A stretch of 64,000 nt of DNA from Bemisia tabaci (GCF_918797505.1 NC_092801.1:12462001-12526000), one strand, 5' to 3'. Numbered from the stretch's first letter, positions 1-10,361 are shown. Made by a program: numbers and translations. The notes: generated from the letters alone by a model not told the origin.

Positions 1-76
1 AAGAGTATTTTTTCTTGTCAATATTTTCAAGAGTCTGGACTCTACATCCAAAGTGTTTTTTTTTTTTTTTCAAGTG
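1..76. repeat. Family F palindromic MITE, right end only
   Basis: The window opens inside a family F element. The motifs TTTTCAAGAGTCTGGACTCT and a T-run ending in a CAAGTG variant of the CCAGTG terminus match the right half of the full copies at 9630, 21342 and 59814. A second CCAGTGCATG-like end follows near 128, so the terminus looks duplicated. The left half lies outside the window. Confidence 0.75.
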
Positions 77-175
77 CATGTAACTCGTTTGCGATGCCTG
101 AAAATCTCCATCTGTTTTTTTTCTTCCAGTGCATGCATGTAGTTCCTTAAATACGGTCTATTTACGTAGATCACC

Positions 176-660
176 GTGCGCGTTTTTCCACAGCGGCAGC
201 GACTAGACACAAGCGAGGCTTCACTCCCTCGGTGTGCGATGCAACGAAGCGAGCCCCGACATATTGTCTCGGACGGCACTTGTCGGCGGTCGCGTCGCGT
301 CGGACGTGGCGCGATTACGAAATGCCCCGGTCTCGTTGGTGCGGCGCGACGATGGACGCGACGGGCAAAGCTCTCGTAAGCTGCAGCAGCGAGAGGGGAA
401 ACGAATCGACAGGGGGAGGGGGAGGGAGGGGCGGAAGTCGGGAGGCCAGTCACACGACGCGACGTCGACGAGACGAGAAGCGTCGGATGCACGCGCAGGG
501 GTGGACGTGGACGTGGACGCAGACGCAGGGGGACGCATGCGCCGACGCCGACGGACGCCGCAGCGCCGCGACGCGCATCCATGGGAAAAGTGGGTCGACC
601 CGAGTTGAGGCCCCGCGGCGTTGTCGCTGTCGTGTCCAGGGGACGAGCCCGAAAATGTTG
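176..660. other. GC-rich unique block, no supported gene
   Basis: A GC- and CpG-rich stretch set in AT-rich DNA, with G-rich runs near 410-440 and short GTGGAC/GCAGAC iterations near 503-530. All reading frames stay open on both strands, which is expected from such composition. The frames are rich in Arg and Ser, and I see no domain. It could be a regulatory island or an untranslated exon, but no splice or promoter pattern is convincing. Confidence 0.4.
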
Positions 661-661
661 T

Positions 662-1130
662 GCTTAAAAATTGAAGGGGAGGGGGATCGTGATGTTATTT
701 TTCGTACAATATAAAACAATATAAATGGGCAGGTTCAGAATTAAAGAAAGCCGTCGGACTACATTCTCAGGGTTTGCGGTTGCCATGGTCAAAGAATACC
801 GGGAAAACCGGGAAATGTCAGGGGATTTTAAAAAGTCTCGCTTAAGAATTGAAGGGGGGATAAATCGTGACTTCATTTTTTGTAAAATTTAATCGGCAGG
901 TTCAAAATTTAAGAAAGCATGATGGACTACATTTCTTCGGTTATCACGGTCAGGGAATGCCAGGAAAATCGGCAAGTGTCAGGAAATTTTAAAAAGTCAT
1001 GGAAAACCGGGTAATGTCTGGAAAAATGATGAAATGTCAAAGAATTTTGTTTTAATTTACCTTTATTAGCTTTCTAGAGAGCATTTAACGCAGAGTTAGG
1101 GAATTTTATGTCAAATTCTCAAAATTTTGC
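662..1130 (+). repeat. Family D copy with tandemly duplicated left part
   Basis: Segment 662-840 and segment 842-1010 are diverged copies of the same sequence: GAAGGGG, then ATCGTGA, then GGCAGGTTC, then GGACTACATT, then a family D start with TCAGGGAATGCC-type motifs. The remaining D body follows, with TCAGG/GGGAAA iterations and an AGCTTTCTAGA motif. The right terminus is not intact. Confidence 0.6.
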
Positions 1131-1139
1131 AAATTAGAC

Positions 1140-1530
1140 ATTTAGGTGAGAAATAGAGTTAAACTTATTCTGCCTCACCCAGTCATCCGATTCCATTGTT
1201 CGATTTGCGTGCAGATTGTCTTTTGTATATTCTATCAGAATTTTTGAAAGTTATTTGGATGGGGTGGTGTGGGGGGTTCTCCCTGAATTTTTAAAAATCG
1301 GGGGACGGTGGCAACTATGACGGCGGTGATGACACAACCGTGAGATAAGCACGGTGGTTCAGCGCCGCGCCACTGCCCTCGGCTTGCAAGTTCACTGCTC
1401 GTCCCTCCCCCCGCTCCCGCTCTCAGTTGCCCCCTACTTGAAACCCCCCCTCCCGCTTTGTTCATTTTTCCACTCGTCTCTCCGTCGGTATCGGCGCTTC
1501 CCGTCGTGTCGGAGCGTCGCGGCGCTGTGT
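1140..1530. other. Unassigned sequence, C/T-rich in the second half
   Basis: No gene or recognised repeat is visible. The second half (1380-1530) is C-rich with CCCTCCC runs and becomes GC-rich just before the family E element. A run of open frame exists on each strand but is not protein-like. Confidence 0.4.
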
Positions 1531-2035
1531 TGCGACGCCGCACAGTGGATCGAGTCAATCCGAGAGACCCGACTTGAAAGTTTTGCCTAAAACTGCATTT
1601 AGATGTTTAATTCGTCACGTTTATAAGGGGTGTTCTTAGAAGAGAATTTCTCAAGGAAACCATTGGAACCACTTTTGAAACCTCAAAGTCTCTTATGAAC
1701 TGGATTGCATTTTGCAAAAAGGAACCACTAGCATTGCAATGATGCGAAGATTGTGCAACTTCATCTTTTGCAATAAAATTGCGGAAATCGTGAAAAACTA
1801 AGAAATTTAGATGGTAATTTTTGTCATAAATTCACAGTTTTTAGCGAGTAAAATAGAAACTATTAATGGATAATCGGGTTTTTCCTCCAAGTCAAAATAA
1901 GTTGCACAGTCTTAGCAACATTGCAATGCTAGTGGTTCCTTTTTGCAAAATGCAATCCAACTGAGGTTTGAGCTTTTAAAGGTCCCAAATTTTGTCCGAC
2001 CTCCCCCATTGAAACGACCCACTTTGCGCCGCGCC
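1531..2035 (+). mobile_element. Family E element interrupted by a family C element
   Basis: The left end contains GCACAGTGGATCGAGTCAAT and the right end TTTTGTCCGACCTC followed by CACTTTGCGCC, an imperfect terminal inverted repeat. The interior (CTAAAACTGCAT, AAGGGGTG, GGAACCACTTTTG) matches the uninterrupted copy at 52191-52433. The family C element at 1702-1958 splits it. No coding capacity. The superfamily is not recognised. Confidence 0.8.
1702..1958. mobile_element. Family C MITE, full length, 4-bp duplication AACT
   Basis: Terminal inverted repeats start GGATTGCATTTTGCAAAAAG and end with the complement. The element is flanked by AACT at 1698-1701 and 1959-1962. It is 257 bp and largely palindromic overall. 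It sits inside the family E element, so it is the younger insertion. No open frame of note. Confidence 0.88.
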
Positions 2036-2562
2036 GATGCAGTCGTCGCGCCTCTTCCACGAATACGTAATAAGTGCTTAATCGATGGTGTTTTTCGGTT
2101 ACTCGTTCAGGGTGCAGCGGGCTGACTGTTGAATCTGATAGGCAAAGCAATAGACATGGGCAATGGAGCGATTCTTTTGATGAAAGCGGGCGATTGCGAT
2201 GGATAGACGAGTTATAATGGAGTTATAACGACAATCCGCGAGAGGCCGTATTGTCAGTCCATCATTTCTCCCCTTAGTGCATCTCAACCTGATCTCAACC
2301 ATAACCAAACCTAACCTCACACATGCTACATCTCCATTGCAGCCCTGCAGTTGCGTGATTGAGAAGTCGCATAAAGGAACCGTAGTGTTGTCCGCATTTT
2401 AGAAACAAAATATCGCGTCATTATTTTTCCAATGCATGCTTAAATGCACGTGCGTTCACAATTGAGCCGTAAAAGCTCGCCCTTTATTGCGTAACGCAGT
2501 TCAGGTGCGAAAATTAATGCTTCCCAATGGACACTGAGCCGGGACGGTGTAGCCAATCCACT
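2036..2562. other. Unassigned sequence with degraded family I fragment
   Basis: Around 2119-2160 and 2240-2285 there are weak matches to family I (GGGCTGACTGTTGAATCTGA, GTCCATCATTTCTCC). The rest is not recognised. A short AACCTAACCT motif near 2310 is too small to call telomeric. Confidence 0.4.
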
Positions 2563-2816
2563 CTGCCCTGCTCAGTAAAAACACCACATGAGCCTTCAGG
2601 CGTTGCCAAATTTCCTTCCACAAAGCTCGAATTTCATAGATAATTTGTGACTTTTTCTCCTTCAATTTTTCAGAGGATTTCGCCAGTAATTTAATCCAAA
2701 AAGTCTGAAAATTTCGGGGGTAAATACTCATAACTTTTTTTCCAAATTTAATATTTTCAATGAGGTAATTTGGCAACATTCGAATGCTCACACGGCGTTT
2801 TTACTTAGCACTGTCA
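2563..2816. mobile_element. Family A MITE, degenerate ends
   Basis: The left end is CTGCCCTGCTCAGTAAAAAC and the right end ACGGCGTTTTTACTTAGCAC. The internal GCGTTGCCAAATTTCC and AATTTGGCAAC motifs are in inverted orientation, as in other A copies. Mutated ends and no matching 4-bp flanks suggest an old copy. Confidence 0.75.
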
Positions 2817-3207
2817 TCGGGCAGGATGGCCGCTCATTAGTAGTTAGGAAGCGGCGCCGAGCGTGGCGGGTAACGAATTACGTCGGAGTCATTATCGTCC
2901 ATCAGGTACGCGCTTAATGGCGTCGATTTATTCGCCCGGCGAGGTCGCGGGATCGGAAAAGCCCCGTAAAATTGCCCCATCCCCCCCCCCCCCCCCGATG
3001 CGCGAAAAGCTCGAAGCTTGAGGCTCGAGGCGCGCTATGCAAACGCATCGCGACTGCACTCGACTCGCGGTCATTAGCGTCGTAGCATCCGCGTCGTCGG
3101 CGTCATTGTCCCGCTCGTAAATTACCCGCGCGTCGACGTCGACGTCGAGGGCGCGGCGCCCGGCGTCGGTGTCGGATCGTCGGGATTCGAAATTTTACGT
3201 ATTCATT
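2817..3207. other. GC-rich segment with TAAT-type motifs
   Basis: Unique sequence containing CTCATTAGTAG, AACGAATTACG, GCTTAATGGCG, CGATTTATTCG and GTCATTAGCG in a CpG-rich background, plus a poly-C tract at about 2981-2997. No coding evidence. The homeodomain-like cores in GC-rich DNA make it a candidate cis-regulatory element by inference only. Confidence 0.3.
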
Positions 3208-3211
3208 ACCT

Positions 3212-3468
3212 GGATTGCATTTCGCAAAAAGGAACAAGGAGCATTGCAATGTTGCTAAAATTGTGCATCGTCTTTTGTCTTGGAAGGAGAACCTGATTAT
3301 CCATTAACAGTTTCTATTTTACTCGCTGAAAACTGATAATTCGAGACAAAAATTATCGTGTAAATTTCATATTTTTTCATGGTTTTAGTAATTTCATTGC
3401 AAAGGATGAAGTTGCACAATCTTAGCACCATTGCAATGCTTCTGGTTCCTTTTCGCAAAATGCAATCC
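3212..3468. mobile_element. Family C MITE, full length, 4-bp duplication ACCT
   Basis: Ends GGATTGCATTTCGCAAAAAG and TTTTCGCAAAATGCAATCC, flanked by ACCT at 3208-3211 and 3469-3472. It is 257 bp, the same size as the copy at 1702, so the family length is well defined. Confidence 0.88.
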
Positions 3469-3472
3469 ACCT

Positions 3473-4730
3473 ATGACGTGCCCGATGAAACTAGGAAGGT
3501 TTATGGAAAAATAGGAAGGAAAAGGAAAAATCAAAAAAAGAAGAAACGTGCGTAGCCGTAACGCAACCCTACATCCTCCCTTCTGCATTACGTAGCGCTG
3601 GTCTGACCCCTCCCCCCTTCGTAATTTTCGAAAAATCCAGCTAACGCTAAAAAAACAGCCTGGAAAAAATTCGGGTTTTTTTGGGCAGATATTCCGCTAA
3701 AATTCGACGGGTAGGATCAACAAAAGTCTGAAAGTACATAATTAGATATGTTTTATTCATTATTTTACCGGAAAAGTGCACTTGGTATTCCAATGCAAAC
3801 TGCCTGAGCTGAACACCCCCCCCCCCCCCAGTTTCGCACTGGTACGCATTAGAGGGCCACTTCTTAGTGTTTTTTTTTTCACTCACGTGAATATCTAGAC
3901 GCACATTTCAAAAAGCTCTTTTTTCTCAAAACCACAGGCAAAAGTGGCAACTCAGCGGGCGCTTTGCAAGATCGTTCGTGGAGAATAATTTAATGCCTAT
4001 TCCGTGTGCAACAAATTGCACTTGCACCGGGAATGATTCTATGGTTATATGTCAAGGCTCTCCTTTCTTCTTCCCCTTTTATTTTCGGTTTTGTGTTCTT
4101 TTTCCGACGCTCCATCAGTCGGAATCAATTGTTCAGCGCCGCGTCAACAGTCTCCGTTTTCAGATCAAAGGAACGAGTAAGGATTCTTTTCGAAACATTT
4201 ACGTTTATTCATGTTGTCAGTTCCCTTTTACATGTATTGTGACTTATGCAACATGGCCAGAACTTTCACCGATCCAAAAGCCCCTCTCTCCCGAACATGT
4301 TTCGTGTAAACATGGAATTCTTCTTCAGTCCTTAGTTCCTATTTTTAGTCCTTATTTCTCTAACTATAGAGTGATCTACGAAAATCTTCGGGAACCCCAT
4401 ATGCAGTATGCGGGATTGCGAGTGTTCCAAAGCATATCTGAAAAATGATAAATTGCCAGAAAGAGGTAAATGAATAACACGAGGCTTAGTAGCATACTGT
4501 TAATTGGTTAATTCATTTCCTTTATACCTTTTTTTTTACTTAATTTATCCACATTCATATTACCCTACAGAATAATAATCGTTCTTAAATAAGAACCCAT
4601 CATTCCAAGAATTTCGGGAGGTTTTTCCTTTTCTGAATTTCCTATTTTCCAAAATCCAGAATCACGCCAACAAACCATTTTCAGCAACCAGTGCGATCAG
4701 TCTTCGAGGCTCAAACTATACTAGCCGTTC
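3473..4730. other. Unassigned AT-rich sequence
   Basis: Contains a poly-C tract near 3820 and a patch at 3555-3615 (CTGCATTACGTAGCGCTGGTC) related in inverse to the GCGTTACG-rich patch at 54130-54480. A 156-codon open frame at 3978-4448 shows no recognisable domain and no splice context, so I do not call it a gene. Confidence 0.4.
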
Positions 4731-4731
4731 T

Positions 4732-4831
4732 GGGCGCGCTTCGCGCGCCCGTCACGCCTAGCCGGGGGCTACGCCCCCTGGACCCCCGGTCACTCGCTAC
4801 ACGAGTGACATTCGGCTCGCTTCGCGAGCCG
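4732..4831. repeat. Cluster of four GC-rich hairpins
   Basis: Within 100 bases there are four dyads. 4732-4750 is an 8-bp stem GGGCGCGC with a TTC loop. About 4762-4788 holds GGGGGC/GCCCCC nested in CCGGGGG/CCCCCGG, which are alternative pairings. About 4789-4809 is an 8-bp stem GTCACTCG with a 5-base loop. 4813-4831 is an 8-bp stem CGGCTCGC with a TTC loop. The surrounding DNA is AT-rich. Confidence 0.85.
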
Positions 4832-5754
4832 ATTTTGTAGTAGTTGCAAATTTTTTATCACTATATTTTGAAGATTTCATAGAAAACATTATGAAATTCT
4901 CACTCCACAATTAACTTGTAGAATAATAATGGCAGGGCAAGGAATAGACTATATCTTAAAATGGACGGTTCCCACCTAGTAAAAACAGCCAACACCACGT
5001 GAAGGTGAGGAATCATCGTTAGCCACTTTTTTTTTTTTTTTTTTTTCTTTACTTTTATGAAAAAAATTTACTGAAATTTTAGTTGCGTCCCCTAAAAGGA
5101 AACACGGAAAAAAAAATGTGTGCATGGAACCCGAAGCTGAGATCATATGGATCTCTGAAGTTTTCGGATCACGCATCCGAAAAGTTAAGGTCCATCTGCC
5201 GAAGTTCGGGTCAGACAATTGAAGTAGTTCGGTATATACCGAAGGTTTCAGGTCACACATCTGAAGTACTCGGTGCATACCGAAGTGCTTCAGATTTCTG
5301 ACTCAGAGATTTAGGAAAAACACAGTAGAGAACCAAGGAAATCACAGTGGAACAGAGAAAAAAATACAGTCGAATAAATAAAGAAAACCATTATCAAAGA
5401 AAACCATTATCGAAGAAATTCTAATTATTAGATAGTAATTAGCTGGCGTAATCAATGCGTGCTGCATAGGAGCATGAGCGAGATTTATCATCAACTGACC
5501 TCTGGCCGCTAGGTACCTGGGTGGGCGAGCGACAATACGTAAGCGGTGGCATATGGTTCGATTGACAGAGGAGTGGGGAACGGTCAGACGTAGGGGAAAG
5601 GTTCAGGCTGAACCGTTCAGCACAGCGCAGCGTCAGTCACCGGGTGGGGAAGAGAGTCCGGGAGGGGACACTTCCCCTCGAGTGAAATAGAAAAAGGCAG
5701 AATCCTTCGAAGTTTATATTAATGATGATGATTTTCGAGGACATGAGAACAGTA
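4832..5754. other. Unassigned DNA with degraded family J sequence
   Basis: 5115-5300 repeats CCGAAG/TCGG motifs such as ATGGATCTCTGAAGTTTTCG that match family J, without intact ends. A T-run lies at about 5028-5047. The remainder (5300-5750) is unique, with a G-rich patch near 5570-5690. No gene is seen. Confidence 0.45.
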
Positions 5755-6008
5755 CTGCGTTTGCTAAGGAAAAACGCTGTATGAACCTTCAGACGTTGCC
5801 ATAAATCATGCGATAAAAACCGAATTTACTGGGACTATTCTGAGTATGTTTCAGATACTTTTTCAGACGATTTTATTGGCAGTTTAATCTGAAGAATCTA
5901 AAAATTTCAATACAGGATACTCATGAATGTATTCTGAAATGAATATTTTATCACGAGAAATCTGGCAACCTCTCAATACTCAAACGGCGTTTTTCCTTAG
6001 CAAAGCAG
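5755..6008. mobile_element. Family A MITE, 4-bp duplication AGTA
   Basis: The element starts CTGCGTTTGCTAAGGAAAAA and ends TTTTTCCTTAGCAAAGCAG. AGTA occurs immediately before (5751-5754) and after (6009-6012). It is 254 bp with the family pattern of inverted halves. Confidence 0.88.
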
Positions 6009-6032
6009 AGTAGCAACGGACTGTACTGAAAT

Positions 6033-6108
6033 GGACACATTTATGCCAAAAGGACTTATGTACATAGGAATTACGGGCAACATGGTTCCTTTTAGCATAA
6101 ATACGTCC
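6033..6108. mobile_element. Family B MITE, short copy, 4-bp duplication AAAT
   Basis: The left end is GGACACATTTATGCCAAAAG and the right end CTTTTAGCATAAATACGTCC. AAAT flanks both sides (6029-6032, 6109-6112). At 76 bp it is the shortest family B copy here. Confidence 0.75.
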
Positions 6109-6788
6109 AAATGCGTTCTGTCCGATGATTAATTAATATCTGTGATCGAACCCAGCATACATAACTAGTGGCGCGAGCTCTTTTGTAAGGGGTTGAGGCT
6201 TAAGTCAACCAGTTCTTGACCGGGATAACAAGATTGAGACCCGTGACCACTCGCCCTCTCCCCTCAAAGCGCGTCCCTTTTGATTCAACCCTTTTCCAAT
6301 ATTTAATGAGTCTCTTGCACCCAGAAGACATAGCCAATTGTGAACTGAAAAGGACAGTATGGGTTGCATTTTGCAAGAAGGAAACACAAGCTTTCCAATA
6401 TTTAGAGGACTCCAAGCATTCAACATGTGAGCACAACCACAGAATTCAATCGAGTAATGAGTTTTTGGGGTTATGTTCGATTGTTTTGAATCGAGCGATA
6501 CATCGAACCACTATCACATAGGATCCATTCAGCGTATTAAATTAAGTATGGGTGCATACCATTTTTCGTGAGCGATGGTGCATCACCGTCGCCAAAACGC
6601 AGGAAAAAAAATGTTTTCCCCAGAACTTTGGAGGGGCTCTACGCTCTTTGAAATCACTACCGGGAAAAATTTTGGCCCCGTAGAACTCACTCCCGCAATC
6701 TGGTAGTTTAACCCTTCGTTACCCTGTACATGTAAAATTCACCCAATTTTATGTATCCGTTGTCCAAAAACCGACCCTTCCCAGCACT
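6109..6788. other. Unassigned sequence with small repeat fragments
   Basis: GGGTTGCATTTTGCAAGAAG near 6361 is a family C end. GTTATGTTCGATTGTTTTGAA near 6470 recurs near 17012. No gene is seen. Confidence 0.4.
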
Positions 6789-6926
6789 CTGCCGTGCTAA
6801 GGAAAATATGCCTTATGAACCCTCAGGCGTTGCCAAATTTCCTTTGATAAAACACGAATTGCCCGGTAAACTTATGAATATTTTCCTTCCAATTTTTCAG
6901 ATTATTTTCCTCGCTATTTCTCCTAA
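6789..6926 (+). mobile_element. Family A MITE, left part only
   Basis: Starts CTGCCGTGCTAAGGAAAATA and continues through GCGTTGCCAAATTTCC and CTTCCAATTTTTCAG. It breaks at the A-rich tract 6926-6975. The partner right half at 7370-7569 repeats part of the same internal sequence, so the two are not simply one split element. Confidence 0.7.
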
Positions 6927-7055
6927 AAAAAAAAAAATTAAAAAAATAAAAAATAAAATTAAAAAAAAAAAAAAATTACACGATACACGAGGTTCTCCGC
7001 CAGGAAGCTCTCCCCGCAGAAATCGGTCACCTTCCGCCCGCCGGGAGAGCCGTGG

Positions 7056-7185
7056 CCGGCGTGCTGCCAGCACGAAACGCGCTCTGACGCCTACAAACCT
7101 AAGGGGATACTTCAAGCATTGCGCAATGCGTGAAGTATCCCCTTAGGTTTGTAGGCGTCAGTGGGCGTTTCGAGCTAGCAGCACG
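7056..7185. repeat. Long palindrome with no spacer
   Basis: 7084-7122 and 7123-7161 are reverse complements with a single mismatch and no loop, centred on ATTGCGCAAT. Weaker pairing extends outward to about 7056 and 7185 through CGAAACGC and GTGCTGC motifs. The unit (GCGCAATGCGTGAAGTAT and GCCTACAA) recurs in diverged form at 43659-43820 and 60480-60640. Confidence 0.85.
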
Positions 7186-7369
7186 TCGCGCCGCGCCGCA
7201 GCGTGCCAAAGAATTCGTAGGCAATTTGAAGTCAAATTCGAAATTAGCGACTCAAAAAACATTTGTTATGAAACTTTCGTGATCTTTCAGTCATTATCCG
7301 ACTTATTTCTCCCTATTCTTGAGTTTTGGACCATAGTGCGCCGCGGACGGCGGTGCTCATGAAATTCTC

Positions 7370-7569
7370 CCTGGCAAATCACTAATTCTCGGGAACATTT
7401 TTAAATATTTTTCTTCCAATTATTCAGTTAATTTTCCTCGCAATTCAACCGAAAAGTTCAGAAAATTTCAAGGACAAATATTCATAATTTTCCTCAAAAA
7501 TGAACACTCGATTGAAGGGAGTTTGGCAACTCTCGAATGTTCTTACGGCGTTCTTCCTTAGCACGGCAG
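7370..7569 (+). mobile_element. Family A MITE, right part
   Basis: Contains CTTCCAATTATTCAG, TTCAAGGACAAATATTCATA and the right end TTCCTTAGCACGGCAG. It is followed by TACT. The left element at 6789 is preceded by CACT, a 3-of-4 match that hints the two ends once belonged together. Confidence 0.7.
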
Positions 7570-8664
7570 TACTGTTGCCAGGTATGCTGATTTTCCAGCA
7601 CTTTTCCCCATTCGAAGTCTCGTAAAATAGTCACGTTTATCGCACAATTTGGCAACCCTACTTCTTAACGATGTGACACCGCCGAAAGCGCAGTGGGACG
7701 AAGTCTCCGCGGGGCCTCGCTCTGCCCAAAGGCCCCTCCGTCAAACTGCGCATGTGTGTGTTTCTGTGTTTTGATGAGTGTGTGAGCCTGCACCGCATGC
7801 GCCGGCCTTTGTCGTGACGTCGACCGCGTCAGCTGTCGCCCCAAGGGATCATCGCGGCGGCGACTTTTTTGCGCCGGGCCTTTTTTTTTCTTATTTTATT
7901 ATTGGGGCCGCGTGAGAGAGGAGGGGAGGGTCTGAGATTTGCGATCAATCGGAGCGCGGGTGTGTTCGCTGGTGATAGTCAAAGGCGACACGTGACCGAT
8001 AACGACGCCCTAATTCATTAAAACCAAAAGGAACTGTATCCGTTCTGGCATGGGCCCTGTCATTCATGTATTCTTATAGATCTCGAGGCTCATCTCAAAA
8101 TGAATGTACTACCTTTTGATGTAACTACGTCCGTTTCGTCGTCTTGTTCAGGGTACCGTTCTTTGAGTTTTCTGTTTGTTTTGGTTTGGACCTTTTTGTT
8201 GGGTTCGGTTTCGGTTTTCGTTTGTTCGGGATTGTTATTACGGACCGGAATGGATTGATCTCGGTCGTGAAGACGCGCGTTGGTGCTCGCTTCATTTTGT
8301 TTATCAATCGCAAGCATTTAAAACAATTTGCGGGCTGATTATTGACATTGATAGACAAAGATGGCGCGTTGTCGCTCGTGAGACTTACCTCCTTTGTCCA
8401 TTCTAATCTCCCGCCACCCATAGAGAAAGAAAAGAAGGTGTTTGCATTTCGGGCGTCTTTGATTTTTTTGATGACGTAGGTCGGTGCGGACGATTTTTAT
8501 TTTCTTGGAAATGGTGTAGTTTAGAGAGAAAAGCCATTCTATATAAAGTGTTGGATGCTATATCTTGAGTTGATTTAAGCGAAAAAATCAGACGTTACGG
8601 TCCATTTCTCCTACTCCGAATCCCGGATTTTGCTGAAATATCGACGCCATTTTGTACCGACCTA
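7570..8664. other. Unassigned sequence
   Basis: A GC-rich portion (7680-7860) includes GTGTGTGTTTCTGTG and CGCGTCAGCTG motifs. At 8326-8370 there is a family I fragment (GCGGGCTGATTATTGACATT). Nothing else is recognised, and there is no credible gene. Confidence 0.4.
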
Positions 8665-8977
8665 CACGGAGAAAAAAAACCTCGTGCGTGGGACCCGAAG
8701 TTTAGGTCATATGGATCTCCGAAGTTTTCGGATTGAGCACCTGAACACTTAAGGTCTAGCTGTCGAGGTTCGGATCACACATCTGAAACTTCAGTTCTTA
8801 CATCTGAAGCACCTCAGATGTGAAAACCGAAATACTTCGGATGTAAGAACTGAAGTTTCAGATGGGTGATCCAAACCTCAGCAGCTGGACCTCAAGTGTT
8901 CGGATGCTCAATTCTAAAACTTCAGAGATCCATATGACCTAAACTTCGGGTCCCACGCACGAAGTTTTTCCTCCGTG
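8665..8977. mobile_element. Family J palindromic MITE, TA target
   Basis: Ends CACGGAGAAAAAAAACCTCG and TTTTTCCTCCGTG, flanked by TA on both sides (8663-8664, 8978-8979). The interior is an inverted array of CTGAA/TTCAG and CCGAAG/CTTCGG motifs, including TGCGTGGGACCCGAAG near each end. 313 bp and non-coding. Confidence 0.88.
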
Positions 8978-9429
8978 TACCATCCTACGTCACGGGGTAA
9001 ACATTCCTCAAGATGCTAACACCTCCTTTTTTTTCCTCTATGCCCGTTACCGTCATCAGGATCGCTGCAATCGAGACGGAATCAGCGGGAGTTTCGGAGC
9101 AGATCCGGGACACTGCAGCAAATTATTTTCGAGCCGAGACGGGAAACGGCGATTGCGTGGCAGCCGTTGAGAGCCGAGTGTTGACTGTTGAGTGCAGTGA
9201 AATCGTCGCCCGGCAATCCGTGTCGCCGTTGCACCACGCACCCGCGGAGTAGGCGAAGTTTACGACCGACGCGGAAATGTTGTTGCTGCGCCCGCGCGGG
9301 CTCCCGGCTCCTAGACGCGCGCCCGCGCCCAAGACCGACTGCCCTTTAGCTGGCACGACCGTGACGTAAGCCCCCAGGGCCGAGTTGCCGTGCTTATGAA
9401 ATGTGCGCGGCAAATCTGCACTGAAATCA
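8978..9429. other. Unassigned, GC-rich at 9230-9350
   Basis: Unique sequence. The short open frames at 9013-9413 have no recognisable domain. The GC-rich part contains GCCCGCGCGGGC (about 9290). Confidence 0.35.
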
Positions 9430-9430
9430 A

Positions 9431-10091
9431 CAGGGTTGCCACGGTCAGGGATACCGGGAAAACTGGGAAATATCAGGGGATTTTTAAAGGTCAGGGAAAG
9501 CCGGGAAATTTCCGGGAAAATGACGAAAATATCAGGTAAAATGACGAAAATGTCAAGAAAAATGACGAAATGTCATGGATAATGCTGGAAATGTCAGGGA
9601 AAATTAGTTAGATCATCTTTATTTGTTTCACTGGAAAAAAAAACACATTGGATCTAGAGTCCAAACTCTTAAAAACATCGACAAGGAAAAATACTCTTGA
9701 TTCAATCAGGTTTAAGCTTAAATCAAGAACCAAGCCTCTTAATTTGAGCGGATTTCCTTTTGATTTAAGCTTAAATCTGATTGAATCAAGAGTCCTTTTC
9801 TTGTTAATATTTTCACGAGTCTGGACTCTAGATCCAATGTGTTTTTTTTCCAAAGTGTAAAATGACGAAAATGTCAGGAAACATGCTGGAATTATCAGGG
9901 AAAATTAGTTAGATCACCTTTATTTGTTTTTAGAATGGGTTTGAGGTTTCGAACAACAAATTTTGCCTGAAAACTATTTTTAATTATGTTTTCTTACCCA
10001 TACCTGTCTTATCTTCAATTTTATTGTCAGGGAATTTCACTAAAATGTGTCGGAGACTTTAGAGAAATTGCAGGGAATCTCATTTTCTAAA
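9431..10091 (+). mobile_element. Family D element interrupted by a family F palindrome
   Basis: The left end is CAGGGTTGCCACGGTCAGGG, followed by many TCAGGGAAA and GACGAAAATGTCAGG iterations. The family F element at 9630-9857 splits it just after TTAGATCATCTTTATTTG. The same D segment resumes after it, partly duplicated. The right end fuses with the next D copy near 10091 without intact termini. Confidence 0.75.
9630..9857. mobile_element. Family F palindromic MITE
   Basis: Ends CACTGGAAAAAAAAACACATTGG-type and TTTTTCCAAAGTG. The arms hold GGATCTAGAGTC / GACTCTAGATCC and TTGATTCAATCAG / CTGATTGAATCAA in inverse order around AATTTGAGCGGATTTCC. 228 bp. Both strands read as similar small frames because the sequence is self-complementary. 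Confidence 0.88.
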
Positions 10092-10361
10092 TTAAGACTG
10101 CCACAGTCAGGGAATGCCGGGAAAACCAAAAAATGTCAGGGAAAATGACGAAAATGTCAGAAAAGATTGTTGGGTCACCTTCAATTGCTGTCTAGAATGG
10201 GTTTGACGCTTCGAACAACTTATTTTGTCTGAAAATTATTCCTACTAATGTGTTATTAACCATTTGGCAAATCTTCAATCGTCAGGGGATTTCACCAAAA
10301 CGTTTTAGGGGAATTTGGGAAATGTCAGGGAATTTCAGTTTCCAATTCTGTGGCAGCCCTG
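10092..10361 (+). mobile_element. Family D element
   Basis: GCCACAGTCAGGGAATGCCG at the left and ATTCTGTGGCAGCCCTG at the right form the 12-14-bp inverted ends of family D. The interior has TTGGGTCACCTT, GAATGGGTTTGACG and CATTTGGCAAATC as in other copies. Confidence 0.8.

Noticed and set aside
70..714. Overlapping long frames on both strands (up to 170 codons)
   Set aside because: High GC content removes stop codons in every frame. The products are Arg/Ser/Pro-rich without motifs.
2290..2325. Telomere-like AACCTAACCT motif
   Set aside because: Only about two units, too short to separate from chance.
3978..4448. 156-codon open frame on the plus strand
   Set aside because: It lies in unique DNA and is the longest frame outside repeats and GC-rich blocks, but it shows no domain, no signal peptide and no splice context. 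The residue pattern looks random.
6789..7569. Single family A element split by one insertion
   Set aside because: The two parts overlap in internal sequence (both contain the CTTCCAAT..TTCAG segment), so a simple insertion does not explain them. Annotated as two parts instead.
9608..9860. Mirror-image frames on both strands, recurring at 21.3, 42.6 and 59.9 kb
   Set aside because: They translate the self-complementary family F element, so both strands give similar peptides. Not a gene family.
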